From NCBI GenBank assembly GCA_018466975.1, contig CM031563.1, positions 1,674,001-1,738,000 of the forward strand: DNA of 64,000 bases, written 5' to 3'. Each line of letters begins with the position of its first letter. The stretch's first letter is position 1. Source of the DNA: Sparassis latifolia (lineage: Eukaryota; Basidiomycota; Agaricomycetes; Polyporales; Sparassidaceae). Shown piece after piece: positions 34,533-47,891 of the stretch. The translations under genes were made by a program, and so were the position numbers. The notes below the pieces were generated by a model. That model worked only from the letters and a program-made list of their open reading frames with translations, had not been told where the DNA came from and searched no databases.

Positions 34533-37500
34533 TCATGGATCTCGCCGACCGAAGTTCAAGCTTCCGAATTTCGAGAATCGACCTTTCATTGACCCGATGC
34601 TGCCCATGGTTGACGTCGTTATGGATGCTGCACCCGACATTGGCATGATCAGGGCGCCATTGACGCCGTTGATAAATGAGTCACGTGGAGATCCTTCTGA
34701 AATCGTATCGCTGCCACCTGCCTCGACAGGTGCCGAGGACACGCCATTGAAACCGTGGCGGGCGAGGTGGGCGAGATGTCTCTGCAGTGGAGTGAGCTTG
34801 GAGTACATTTCAGCGCTAGGCTGCGCGTTCTCTCGTGGTGCGCGTGTCGAAAGCGGGGAAAGTGGTTCAGAAGGTACTGTGTTTCCCACAGGAAGGACAG
34901 CGACTGGGGGACGTCTAGGGAGCAGATAATTTATCAATCGATACTGCATCTGAAATGCAGAATATACTGACGATTGTTGAGGGTATAGAGATGGTGAAGT
35001 CACTGGAACAGATGATGACTCGTTGGAGCGGGAACCACCCACTGAGTCCATTGCAAGACGCTGGACTTCATCGTAGAAATTCTTCACGAAGAACCTTTCA
35101 AGTGTTCCGTGAAACGCCATCATCTCTGGTGGACACAGTTGTCCATGCAGTCGTAGACAGCTGTCGATCATACGAACCTGGATGACTACTCGTCTAGCAT
35201 GCATTTTAGTATCGAAATAACGTCACTCACCTGCTCATCTACGGCGTTTCGCAACTTCTCCACCTGTTCTACGCGCTCGGGGTGTCTGAGAAGATAATCA
35301 TCGGATAGATAAGCTTGTCTGAATGCTCCAATACCGCTGTTGATCGGCGCATCGACTGCAGCATTTAGACTCATTGCAAGCGGGTTAGTAGAGACAGGCT
35401 GTGCTGTCTTGGCCAATGCTGAGTACTTGATGTTAAGTCCTGCTAGCTCTCTCGTCCTCTGTTCAACTTCATGCAGAGCACTCTCCACGGGAGAGATTTC
35501 GACAATCTGTACGTCGACAACCTCAGAGCGCCGGAGGACTGTGGGGAATGCTTCTTCGGTCGTAAGGAATGTTTTTTCAGTCCAGATTTCTTCTGAGCCA
35601 TCGGGATTGACTTTGGTGAGTGAACGAGTGTAACTGAACAAGTTGATAGCACTGGAAATGGCATTCAAGAAACGCGAAAATCGTGATCATCTGAATGGGC
35701 CTACCTGTGCTCATAATATGCTCGTATCTGGGGAGGGACATCGGGGTTAGTGAAGATTGGGGAATCCCGTACAGGCTCTGGAATAACAGCTGTACACTGA
35801 ATGTATTGGTCTGTTCCGAAACGGATGTCGACAGGGGGATCGCCCATAGTCTTAAGAAGCTGGACGCCTGGGTATTTGTTGAGCATCCGCTCGCAAAATG
35901 CTCCGAACTTCTCCCATTCATATCCGCGGTACTGTATACGGCAAGGTTAGAACCTGCTTCATATCTGGTGCTTCCAGAGCCACGAATGACGCACGATGAA
36001 CTGTTTGTTCCGGATTGCCCCAGGGAAATTACCATAGAAAGCGACCCTAAAGTAATCCGAATAGTAACGTTGATCCGTGATAATATGTTCCAGGAGAGCA
36101 GCCTGGTGTCGAAGGATCTCAGCCAATCGAGTGCTGAATTGAGTTCAAGTGTGAGAAGAGTACCAGGACAGCTATATCGAGAAGGCACGCACTAATTGAA
36201 GGTTACTTCGGCATGCTGCAGAGCAAGATCCTTGCATATCTCCAATGCGCTTTCCCAAGCCTTGCCCTTGCCTGCAGAAACATGCATCCTTATCTTAAAA
36301 GCAGTGATGTCATATCCATCATTACACATACCGAGATAGTCCAAGATGAGCAAACACAGCGTTTCCTTGCGATGAAATTGCGACTGTTGAGGTAGGCCGA
36401 GATCTTCCATAGGTGGAGCGAATGTACTGAGATCCCATTCGTGCAGATCCGCATGTAACTTCAATGTCAGTGCAGCTTCCACATAGTTTTGAGATTGCAG
36501 ATGCATCTGCGAAGGATTGTTAGAAGCGTCGTTCATTACTTTGATGCACATTCCTACGTTGACAAGTTGATGGACATATTTGATGTATATCTCGTCACGC
36601 CCGATTCGACGAATGTAGTTCATTAGACGGAGCTGGACCGCTGAGATGAGAGCAAATAACGATAAGTAGGTCCAACGAAACGTACCGTTGCGATGACACG
36701 GTCATCGGCATATTCCTCACCTTCCGGCAGTGCACGAACGCTGAGGAGTAAACTGAGGAACTGATCAACCTCTTCGAGGAAGCCTGTCACTCGCTCTCGC
36801 AGCTGCTCGTCGACATCGGAAGAATCAAATAGATGTCGAAGGTGTCCAATGAAGAATGCCCGTGATATATCGTCGCCTTTACTGTCGGACATGAACAGCG
36901 TGTCCAACTTGCTGACCAACTCGTTCTCGATATGATGGAATTGCCGGGTGAGCTGGTACTCTGAGATGATCATACAATAGAGGATATGGACTGCGTTGTC
37001 ACGTAATTGATCATGATGGCTCAAGCATAGGTTGACAACATGCCCAACCAGGGGATTGAGAGCATCTTGATAGTTCTGAGAACACTTATCAGTTCATGGT
37101 CCATGTTCGTTTTACGACCGTCAGGTACGTACACCATATATTGGGTTGGCTCTGCCGTTTGCAAGGTCATCTTCGTGCCACCCGAGGGCGTCCCACATCC
37201 GGAGGAGAATTGATGCTCCTTCGCCTCGAATATCTCCAGCAAGACGCCAAACCGCTCGTCGCTTCTGCTCCACGATCAACAGGTAACTCATACAAGTATA
37301 GCCGAAAAACTCGCCTGGGAGCTGGATTCTTCGATCACAAGATGTTCTGAAGATAAAAGTTTGAGTAAGACATAGAAACCCTCTCGCCACAAAACGGGGT
37401 CAAATGTCCTGGATTTCTCGTTTGGAACGAACTCGCGTTCGAGTAACGATGCAATTGGATCCACGAGCTTGATCAGGACTTTGTGCGCCAGAATGTTCAC

Positions 37501-40500
37501 ATTCAACCAATTGCTCGGGAATGCGTCGCCGTTCAAAATTGACGCAGAAACTTTGAAAGTTTGAAGCAATAAGGTCGCGAGGTTATCTTTACCTTCAATC
37601 TCCAGGGTCAGATCGAAGAAACTGAGGATGTGTTTCTTCGGCGCCGATAACACCAAGACTAGGAACACGATGGCGGTCTCGCCCAGACCTGGGATGAAGT
37701 CTGCCTTGACGTCAAACGAACCGGATGCGGTTGTGGTGCTCTTCGGAAGATGTGTGACTAGAGAGAAAGGATAGGATTCAGGAAAAGTGACGGGATAATT
37801 AGTAGAGACAGGTGTTAGGGAACGTATACGTTCGATTGCTTTGCGGGAGTCTTCGTTTTGGAACTCCAGGTAAGAATCCAATAATCTGACAGCGAAAATC
37901 AGCCTAACTCGAAAACATATGATCGGCGTAGATACCTAGGAAAGAGTGACAAGACAGTCTCGACATTATCCTGTTCCTGTCGCAGGAGATTGCGATCTGA
38001 TACAATGGAAGGCTCTACAAGACTCTGCAGTAACTTGTCCAACATCACCGCTACGACTGTCACAGACAACCGAACGCTCTCCAGCCAACTGACACGAGCG
38101 GTATCACGAGCACTCTCGGAGTCACCAGGCTGCGTCAGAGCATATTCGTCGAACCTGCCGAAATGTGGTTTGATCCATATTACAACGGATTCGAGGAGTA
38201 AGGAGCGAGATTGGTTGTTATCGAACAGGAAGCCTTTGACCATCTGTAGGTACATGATCAGCTTCCAGATGACAATCTTGCCCTTGTTGGACGCGATCGC
38301 GTTAGCAAACGTCGTGGCGATGGTCACCAGTTCTACGATCGTAAACACTTTCCTAATTCAGGCAGGATAGAGGTGAAGTGTTGCAAAGCGATGGTCTGAG
38401 TCCCGATGATAGACGGGGGGGATGTAGTCGACATCATCCGATTCACCTCTGACAGATGAGCACGCAGTTCGCGCTTGAAGGTCGCCTCTAGGTGATCTGC
38501 AGTAGCCCCTCCACCCATGCCCAGTTCCTTGGCCTTCTGCAGCTCGCGAGACCTTACAATGAATTTGAAGATGTAATACCAGACCTTCAGTGCGGCACGC
38601 AACGGAGACGCCGTGTCATTGGCGGTGGGATTCTGCAGCAGTCGGTTCATTGAGTGTATCATATGCGACGAAGCTGATGCACATGTGAAATGGTTCTCAA
38701 TATACACATCCAAGACAGGCTGGAAGTTGCTGAAGCGGCGATCTTGCACGATTCCAAGCACCGTCACCAATGCATTGAACACGAGATGATCCATCTCTCC
38801 CGACTGGTTGTTCTGAGACACGAGGATCCCAAACAGCGAGTCGAAGATGTCGCGCAGAAACTTGACAATCTCCACCTCACCGACGAACGTGAATTTCGCC
38901 AAGACAGTCGTGAGGAAGTCTTTGTCTGTCAGCTGCTCCCAATTCAGTAAACTGAGTAGGACAGAGTTCTGCGTGAACTTCGTCGAACATAGCGAAGACC
39001 GGATGGTAAGGCTGTCTCGCATGGGTGGCGCGATCTTCTGCAACTCGACGGGCACATACACATGCTCAAGTTTTGAATTGGGAGGAAGCCATGGTGACGC
39101 CGCGAGGTACATGTCGGTCGAGACTTAGCCCAGCCGGTCAGCGCGATACAATACCAGAGTATGAGACCCATCCTCAAGGAAAGCGGGACCATCAGGGAAA
39201 AGCGGCAAGAACGCAAATGCAAACGGACGTTCAGGAGCATCCGATCCTCGGCTCATCGATCGTTCCCTGGAGCTTCGATGCCGAAAAGTGAAGAAGAGAT
39301 GCCAGTGCTGATCGCCTTGAAAGGGGAGCTTGATCTTGATGAGCTCTCCGAACGTTGGCTGGTTGGTTCGCTGGAAGACCATGGAGTGCCACTGTGTGGT
39401 CGGCGGCTCCCCACTGCACTGCGTGATGGCGCGATCCATAATCCGACCATCCTGATCTCTCACGTCGATAGTCACTTGCACGTTGCCATTCACACTACCA
39501 ACCTGCCCTCGAGCAAAGTTGGCAACGCTGCGACGAGCGGCACCGCTTTGCGAGAAGGAAAAATCGCCGCTCCAGAGCTTGATGTAGAGCTCGTTTCGTA
39601 CATCCCCAGGGAAGACAACATCGGGAAAACCTAGGCGTAAACTGAGTGGTGTGTCCTGGAGTAGTGATGTATTCTCTCGAACGATCGTCTCCGCGTCGCC
39701 GTAAAAAATCTTGATTGACACTGCTATCATTTCGGCTCTTGGATGCTACAGTCAACACAAGAAGAAGGGCACACTATTGATAGACGCACCTTGGAGATTT
39801 CTCGTACTCCTTGGTATTGTGATTGAGGATGTCCTGATGAAGCATGGAGAATGTCGCCTCATTGGTGGGTACGAATATAGGCATAGGATACTCTCTGGTA
39901 GATGACATCTCCGACTGCTCCGCCGCCATAGCATTAAGCTGCGTGAGTTCGAGCACCGCACAGCCAAAGGGCCTTCTAAATTGCGTCGGAAGTTCAATCG
40001 ATGAACCCTTCCCAGGTGCATAGCTATCCGCTGTCAGCCCGCCCTCGGTATATGCTGTGGAGGGGGTCAATGTCCCCGACTCTCTTAACGAAGCCTCTGA
40101 AGCGCGCCTGCCACCCTCGTTGATTGAGCCCATGCTGCTTCCCATCTTCATAGCCCCATTCCTGACGATGCGACACACGAGGTATATGGGATCTTGCGCA
40201 TCCGACTGAACGAGATCTGTGAACAGGGTACGAATACGTGCCGACGGATCGCGGGCGAGGACACCGTTGTGGTTCAATACTACGCAGAACTCCTCCGAGA
40301 CGAACCGGGCGTAAGCCTTGTTAAAGAGCGAGACGAACAACTCCACCGTCTCTCCAGGACCGCAGATAGAGGCAACGAACGCGCGTATATCCATGAAGAC
40401 ATGGTAGAACTTCGCCTTGGCAGATTGAGCGGTGCTTGTTGATGATGCGAACGAACCTAACGCGCGGTTGGTTCTACTTCGGCTATACTCAGGAAATACA

Positions 40501-41817
40501 GACAGTGCCTGAGCGGGACCGGGCAACACGGGTGAGGTGTGATCGAGCGAGCCACCGAAATGCGGGGACTTGTAAGGATGGTTAGACGGCGAGATATCCA
40601 TGAACGCCAGCGATGCCTGCATTGCATACATCCTGATAGCGCTCAGCCAGCTGCGGGTATCGACCTCGCCTTCGACGTCGACGGTGACCAGACTGCCCCA
40701 TGTAGGATGTCGCACGATGATATCGAGGCCCTGCACAAGGTTCCCGCTCACAAGTCGCGCAACGCACTCCCGTCGCAGGTTGACGGTCTCCTCCGAGCTC
40801 AACGTCTGCGCGAGCAGCTGCCGTCGCCCGAGATGAAGCGCCTCAATGTGTTCCCGCACGATGTGGAACAGCTTGTAATCGCGTTGCGCGAGGTACTGAA
40901 ACATGAGCGCATGCCATTCTCGTAGTGCAGACGCAATCTCGTCGACGATCGGCTGCGTAGCGCCCGACGCGGTGTCGTCGCCCGATTTGAGCGATGGTCG
41001 GGGAGGGAGCGGTTTCATCACCTGCGACTCCGTGGGCGAAGCGGATCGTAGGCTTGCTGGGTATACTGGCAGACGGGCGCGCGCGTTATTCGCCTGCTCC
41101 GGGGGAGGCGTCAGCTTGAACGACGATTTCCGCGAAATAGTATCGTCTTCCTCTGTCTTCGGTATTGGTATCGGTATGGGGAAGTCGACCGCAGACGCCT
41201 TCTCTCGTTGCCATTGCGGGTATAGGTCCGACGAGGATGTGTGTCCGTTGATGCTGGAGGTCATGCTCACTGCGAGCTCCGCCAGGCGGCCTTCTGCGTC
41301 CGCCAGCTCGTCTCGTACGTAGATGTGGGAAGCAGGGAAGATGCCAATGAACACTTGCTGCGTCTCATCTGCCTTGGCGACCGCCTTCTGGGATGAAGTT
41401 GACGGGTCCGATGAAATTGCCCAGTTCACCTGTGGGCGTCGTGTAGTGCATACAACATATCTGCACAATCGGAATGGGATAAGACAGCTGTTTCCGAGCA
41501 ACTCGCCTGAAGGAGCATATTGTGACAAAACGGCGAACGCACCCTCGATACCAAACTCCCTCCACCTCCTTGTCCCTCGGTGTATACTTTTCGAACGCGT
41601 ACACATTGTCACCCACCTCGAGAGAGACTACATCCCTGTGCACAAGGTGCTCTTCCCCAGATGCGTCCGTGAAGCTCGAGAGGCGGGTGCGGTTGGAGAG
41701 TTTGGTGTCTCGTCGATTAGGCGAGAGTGGATGAACTGCGTAACCGTAGAGTATGAGAGGTAGCGGCTCCCAGACGCCTTTGCGCCCGCCTAAACCTGAG
41801 GGTCCGTTGTTGACCAT
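34533..41817 (-). CDS. DOCK-family guanine nucleotide exchange factor (SH3, DHR-1, DHR-2)
   Basis: ATG at 41817; stop at 34533. Many exons give a very large protein. Order of domains: N-terminal SH3-like part (PLPLILYGYAVHPLS, WYRGCVRR, IGIFPASHIYVRDE), a helical/linker region with polar low-complexity stretches, and the DHR-1 C2-like lipid-binding domain (DVRNELYIKLWSGDFSFSQS, near 39620). A long ARM-like helical part follows (39112-36650), then DHR-2, the catalytic GEF region. DHR-2 shows ALTLKLHADLHEWD, then YYSDYFRVAFYGNFP, then KYPGVQLLKT and FLTTEEAFPTVLRRSEVVDV. The tail is Ser/Pro-rich. DOCK proteins load GTP onto Rac/Cdc42; in basidiomycetes they would act in polarity and hyphal growth at the plasma membrane. 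An intron with GTGCGT...ATACAG near 35990-35930 restores frame. I see no disruption. Confidence 0.9.
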
Positions 41818-42998
41818 CGCGTCGAGAAGAGTGGGTATATAGCCTGGTCGATGCTCGACAGAGGGAGAGCGCTGAGACTCTGGTCACGGTCTCACGGTCG
41901 ATCAGCACTAGGTAGCAGGCCCGATCCTGAGTGAGTCGGCTGGTGCAAGCAGGAACACAAACGGAGGACGAGAAGACGACTTGGCGACGGGTTCAAAATT
42001 GTGATCGACGGTACTATCCTCTGCACGTGGAATTTCTCTGCTCTTTTGACCGACACAACATACACTGTTTATTTCACACACGTCAAACTCTATGTCATGA
42101 AGGTGTCGTAGTATCTCGGGTTACAGAACCTATGTAGTATGCGTGATTTGTGAGACAACTGAGCAGCAAGAGTGCACAGCTTCGTTACACCGCTAACCAC
42201 AGGCCAGCGCCGAAAGTCATATCACCTCTCCCTCTTTCATAGTAATGCTCACTGACAGAGGACACATCTGATAGACGTGAGATCTGATAGACGCCCAGAA
42301 TTGGGGCGTATTGGCACAATAAACGCGGCATCCTGGGTCGTAGAGAACCTAGCATTTCACTAACTTAAGAAGCAAGGTCAGTGCATTGTGAGTAGGAAGA
42401 AATGAATGGCATCACCAGCGTGTTCCTTGAATCTTTGCCACACAGAAGGATGGGGTTCGGTGTGATCATCGATCTTCGTGATCGGGTGGAGCAGGAAGTC
42501 TCAGGAGACGAAACGTAGACTCATCAGAAGCACGACAATGGTGAGAAGGCGGCTTGCCAACGGTTTGCGGGTTCATCGCTGGTCCAACGGAACGACGGAA
42601 AAGAATAGTTGTCCACTTCAATAGCCCGATTAGCTCGAGTACTGGACACAGCAGAGTTACATGTGCACGGGCAGTCATATTCAGTTACCCAGACCCTCTA
42701 AACCAATAATTAATTGTCAGGACTAAGAAAAAAGTAGGCAAGAGTGTCGTCAATCAGCAACCGAGGTTCCCAAGTCAGACTTTTTAGAGACACAACACCC
42801 ACAATGGTCAAGTTACGTTTACAACAATCAGATTCCAGAATTCGCAGGGAGCAGGCTGATGCTATCGGAGTCGAGTGGAATTATTGACTGCTACTAGCTA
42901 GGAGAGAAACATATAGTCCACGTGACTTGGAGTTCAGGGCCGGTTCGATCGTGTTGTTGTGCTCGCCGTCTTTCGTGCCGGCCTTGTCGACCAGCGCG
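41818..42998. other. shared divergent promoter region of DOCK and the next gene
   Basis: About 1.2 kb between two divergent start codons. There are no convincing ORFs, and no specific regulatory site can be supported. Confidence 0.4.
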
Positions 42999-44932
42999 AT
43001 GAGCAGCTTATCTGACCACGTCGATCGCATCACCCAACTCGCTAGATCAATTCGCTCAGCTGCGACGTCTACCTCCTCCGTTGAGTCTGACTCTCCATCG
43101 GGCTCAGTAGGCCCCTTCACCAATGCGGTGCTACACACCCCGCTCGGAGATCTCATCCGTGATATCGACCCCGCGGAGCTGGGGCTCTTTACCCTGGTTC
43201 CTCCAGCGAAACCGCCCACTCATGACACAGATCCTCCTGTTCCGCCACACGGTGAGATCGCGCGAGTCGAGTTCCTCGGAGCAACTCCCCTCAGGAAGCC
43301 ACCTGCGCCGAAACCTGGAAGATCGGACATACAGAGAACAGGCGAGCACGAGCCAGAGGTATACGCTCGTGCCGCACTGAAGTATCTTGATCGTTAGTGA
43401 GTGCCATACATGTCTCTCGTAACTCCGTTGCTCAAGGCGATATAGCCAGTCCATCAGACCCATGCCGCGTGCTTCGGAACAGGCCATCAGGATTGTCGAA
43501 CAATTGGCTGCAGTGCGAGAAAGTATCCATGGACTCAATAATCAAGCGAAGCAAGTGAGTTATGCGTCAGTTGGGTGGCCTGCTTACAACAACTAAGTCC
43601 AGACCGCCCCCGTAGCTCCCTCTCAGCCACCGCTTTCTCCAAAATCTATCTTCGCAGAAGAGGAACGTCGAATCCAGGATGCGCACCAGCGCATCGCCGA
43701 GCTGAGGAAGCGTGTAAATACACTTTTTTCGCATTGTCGATGATGTTCATGATTCCACAGAAAGAGAGCCTCATGAAACGGAAATCCAATGGCCGAACTA
43801 TCAGTCGCGCAGCCCCGAAGGCCAAGCCGAAGCCACAAACACCCCAGTCAATGTCACCTCCGGACGAACAAGAAGAAACGTTCTGGAATACCCCCGCAGC
43901 AGCCGCACGTACCTTGCACTTCACGGGAGACTCGCTACTTGATGAGGATGTCAATGAAGAACTTGCGAACGTGTCTGCATTGTCCTTTGCCAGCCCTGTT
44001 CCTGCTGGGACAAAGAGTGGGAGTCTACGCGGAGGCCGACCATCCCCTTGCTCAGACCTTAAGTTGGAAGAACGAGAGCAGGAAGATCAAGCGTACGACA
44101 TAGGAAGCTCTGTTCAGGTTGACCATGCATACGAAGGCGGTGAAGATTTGGATGCTGAAGTTTCGGGCGTGTTGGATGATGAAGGTGCTGCAGAAGACGA
44201 GGAGCAAACAGTCGTGTTACAGAGGCTACCATCACATCTCAAGCAGTTCCAGGACACCTCCCGACCCGATCCAGAACCCGATCCACGAATGAGTTCGCCG
44301 TCATCCTCGGATCCTCTGCCGGCCGCTGAGACGCCTTCGGGCTCGCTGAGGCGGTCGAAGGTTAAAGTGACCACAGAACTGGAGCATATAGTTGTGCGTG
44401 TCTTTGCATTGCCTTTAGTGTGCTCTCAGCTGACCTCATCGATGTAGTCGAAGATCTGGGCAACTATCGGGGAAGTCGTTATGCCTGGATGCCGCTTTGA
44501 TGTATCGGGGGCTGGCAGCAACAGACCACCGCGTGCGAAAGAGACGATGTACGTTTCTCTATCCATACCTAATCGCACAACGGCGCTAACATCAGAACTA
44601 GTGCTCACCTTCAGACCCTCTCCACACTCACACCCTCACCTTCGTCACCCACCACCTCGAGCCTCTCATCCTTTTCCACCGCTGCGATACCTCCGGCATC
44701 TGCTCCCTCGCAGCCAACCGCGCAGCAGATTCTCACCGCACACATGCTGCTGGCACTCTTGTCTACGCCGCCGCAGTACGCGATGCCGCTCAGCCGTCTG
44801 AAAGAGACGCTCGCAACTAAGTCTGCTGCGGGTGGCGGAGCAGTTACAAGGCCGATATACGGGTGTGTGGCGAAGCGACTGCTCAAGATTGAGCGGGGAG
44901 GTGGGGAGCAGGTCGTCAAGTTCGATGTGTAG
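42999..44932 (+). CDS. unknown Ser/Pro/Glu-rich protein with C-terminal winged-helix-like end
   Basis: The ATG at 42999 (MSSLSDHVDRITQLARSIRS) is preferred over the in-frame 42927 because the upstream part looks like leader. Exons end near 43394, 43555, 43712, 44395 and 44550, each followed by a plausible GT. Features: N-terminal helix; IFAEEERRIQDAHQRIAELR and the following KRKESLMKRK, likely a short coiled coil; a long acidic Ser-rich middle; and a compact end (ILTAHMLLALLSTPPQYAMP, then CVAKRLLKIERGGGEQVVKF) that could be a small helical domain. It is basic then acidic, so nuclear or chromosome association is possible, but I do not recognise the family. Confidence 0.6.
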
Positions 44933-46763
44933 ATGTATGACTATCTTTATTTTGAGTTAGCTCCGTGGGTAAAACACACTCATGGCAGTTAGGCGGCTTG
45001 AGATCGGAGAGTTCACAAAGTCTCCCAAAGGTACTTGGAGCCAGATCTACCACAACTATCGTTCCTCAACATATCCGCGTTTGCACACAGACTTTCGGAT
45101 GCCTCATCGATCGCGACGAATCGCTAATGATCCTCGTAGTTTACCTACACCGATATCCTCTCCGCGATTGTGAGAGAACTGCAGTCGCTACGGTTGGCCA
45201 CTGTCATATCACCAAAATGCAGCATGCATCACCCAATTGTATGCAGCGGAAGTGAAAAGTGAGCTTTCTTTCTTATAACACCAACCAATGTAACCAACAG
45301 AGCTCTTGTCGCCAATGATGCGCACCGTTATTAACCCAGCTTCATTGCACGAGGTCCGATTGATCCACCTGGAGTTCCAGTGAGTGGACATCACTTGGTT
45401 GATCTATTCGAGCTGCCGTATATATGCAGGCTGAACCAGGGGCTCGAAGCGCCCGTCCTCTTTGCACGTTCACGAGGATGAATTACTCTTTCAATTCTAC
45501 AGCTGATTTTTCTACGAGACTTTGTTGATATGCTATGAGCTAATAAATGTTTAGTCTCTTAGCTTGCAACAGAGTAATGAAGGTGTTAAACGCGGCAAGT
45601 TTATGAGGATTCTGTGCGTCCCTGGTGTGGCATGGGTAGAAACGTCAAGCTCTTGAAGATTCGACTCATAGCAGTGCAACAAAGTAATCCGTTTTTGGGA
45701 CTTGACTCTGCAGGTGTTTTCTCTTATCAGATCCACACAACGGTCAATTCAGGCAGCGGGTCTGTCGTTCGGGCGAACGATTAAAGACCACTGGCATAGC
45801 CACCTCGCCATTCTGATATCCAGAGAATACACATGGCCAGTGGTCGAGAGCGCGGGGTCGGCAATTATCAAATCTTCCACAAGTAACTTCTAAGTGCTAC
45901 GTTCGGTAGGACCACCACTCGCTGTCGGCACACAGGTGATGTATATTCCTTTGATGCCCGATCTTCGCGAGCTCTTCGCAAGCACGTAGTATTGAATATA
46001 CCGTACGGAAGGGAAATTGCTATGATTGCGGTTTACTAACGACTTGTGGTGGTTTGAAATTGCAGGCAATTGCAAATGACTGCAACAACGTGATGAATAT
46101 TTCTCCTAGAAAGTCTGGGTGAATGTTGTATTCGGGGTTGTCACACCTGGGCATTGGTTAGTGATATGCCGGTGGGTGGTGTGAAACTTCCAAGTCGTAC
46201 TAGGCCGGAGGCACGGTGCCGTGAGTCCACCAGATGCTCTGGCTCTGGAAGGGCGGCAAGGTTGCAAAGACTGATGGCATCGAGCAAGGCATCATGGCCA
46301 CCGTCTACCGTAGTATCGTCGGATGCTGTGATGGTACATAAGTCACTCGCTTCGACGAGGGAAGTCCGGTGCAGCAGGCCCTAAGATAGTGTGCTCCATG
46401 TCTACGTATACGGAGCAGTACGACCACTGGTGTTGCATCAGCGATACGAAGCAGAGATCTGGGACTTAACGAAGTATTAGCTATCATGCACGGCGGCTTG
46501 TGGCAGAAGACACAATATTTATTATCTGGATCATAAAGTATCTCATCAGACCTATCCAGCGTACCGTGCAGTAGTACCCACTCTGAAATTGAAGCCCCTG
46601 CACTATCCAAGCGACTGCGATCTCGCCCAAGGAGCGCAGAATGAGGCCCTGCAGTAATGATGTCCGCATAATGTTTGTTCTTTACGTCGTCCACATTGGG
46701 CGCCACGTGTTAGTCACGTGACATTACGATCTGAGGCGCGTCTAACTGATCCTCGGCTTTTGT
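44933..46763. other. gene-poor stretch with possible protein relics
   Basis: On the minus strand, 46150-46050 reads DNPEYNIHPDFLGEIFITLL and 45736-45600 reads ITLLHCYESNLQELDVSTHA. Both have the flavour of F-box/LRR proteins, but stops and frame changes lie between them. They may be a decayed gene, or chance. A 134-codon minus frame at 46706-46305 is unassigned. Confidence 0.25.
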
Positions 46764-46905
46764 TAGTTTCGGAACCAGACGTTCGGTGGTAGCAGGGCAT
46801 CACGTGAAACTGACAGCGGAGAGCGAAAAAGAGATGCACAGCTACCACCTAGAATGTCTGGTGAAATTCGTATAGGCGGGGGGGGGATTGTCACACTTCG
46901 TGACC
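46764..46905 (+). repeat. left copy of an inverted pair bracketing the 16-kb transposon block
   Basis: Matches the complement of 62944-63070. The shared core includes ctcggaaccag-like start, gagagcgaaaaa, and a near-identical stretch of about 36 bases (46857-46894) that differs only in the length of a G run. Confidence 0.75.
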
Positions 46906-47891
46906 AGCGCATCAGGGCGACGTGTCCTACGGGCGATGTGTAGTAGTACGCGTCTTCTGTGTAGTGTTTGTAGCAATCACGATACGCCTTCCCCTCATAT
47001 ATATTCTGCTTCTATGTCCTGCCCTGAGAGTTCTACCTCGACTTCTAGCTCATTTGCAGCTTCAACCCATACCCACGCATCTGCAACCACTTCCGCAAGT
47101 GACGCAAACTCAAGAGAAATCCCGGCGATGGCCATCGGGAAATTGGGCGAGGTCTGGTGTAAGGCGGTAGAATTTACCAGACGCCAATAAAGGTGGCTAC
47201 TGTTTACATGTATGTATAAGGGCTTCTAAATGCGGAACAGGCTTGCGCGGCGTCGATCAGACCCCACAACTAAGGTGTCCTGCTGGCTGTCTCTTATGGC
47301 CGGGGCCCAGGACGACCGACGCATGATCTGGAGCACACAGCCTGCCGCCCTCCCGACAATCGTTGATCAGGCCTGATCGTATCGCTATCGCTAGGGCCAT
47401 TCTTTGGCAAGGTGTCACCGGCTGACCGTCTGTCCGCTGGCCGCTGGGCGCGACTCGACGACACTCGGACGCTGGTCCGCGAACATTGCCACCTTGGTTT
47501 GGAGTTACTCAACTCGGTCGTGTGGTTTGGGTCTTCCGCCGCGAGAGAGGACTGCTTATACGAATCGCTATGCTCCCCTTGGCCCGCAGACTCGGATATG
47601 TGAGTGACTCTGACATAATCATAATTTCAGTGTCAGATTTCAGATCATTTCCCCAGCAGACTTTTCGTACAGCTATTTCACAATAAGATAGTGAGATTGA
47701 CTATAGTGTACATTGTGCAGAGGTCATTAATCTCAATAACTAGGGTATCGGACCAGCGGTTGGTATGATGCCATCAAGTTACTGCGATAATTCTCGCCGA
47801 TCGCACGGCGCCATCCGCTGGGTTTGGGCTGTGCTAGCTAAAGGTGAGTGCCAATTTATAGGGGGTCGCCCACCTCTTCCTAACGACCCCA
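46906..47891. other. space before the Plavaka gene
   Basis: Only short GC-rich open frames (47404-47607 on the plus strand) without family resemblance are present. No CACTA-type terminus could be pinned down here. Confidence 0.3.

Noticed and set aside
46888..47190. Small gene starting within the left bracket repeat
   Set aside because: The apparent start is TTG, the product is low complexity, and the matching frame on the right copy is unrelated beyond the first residues.
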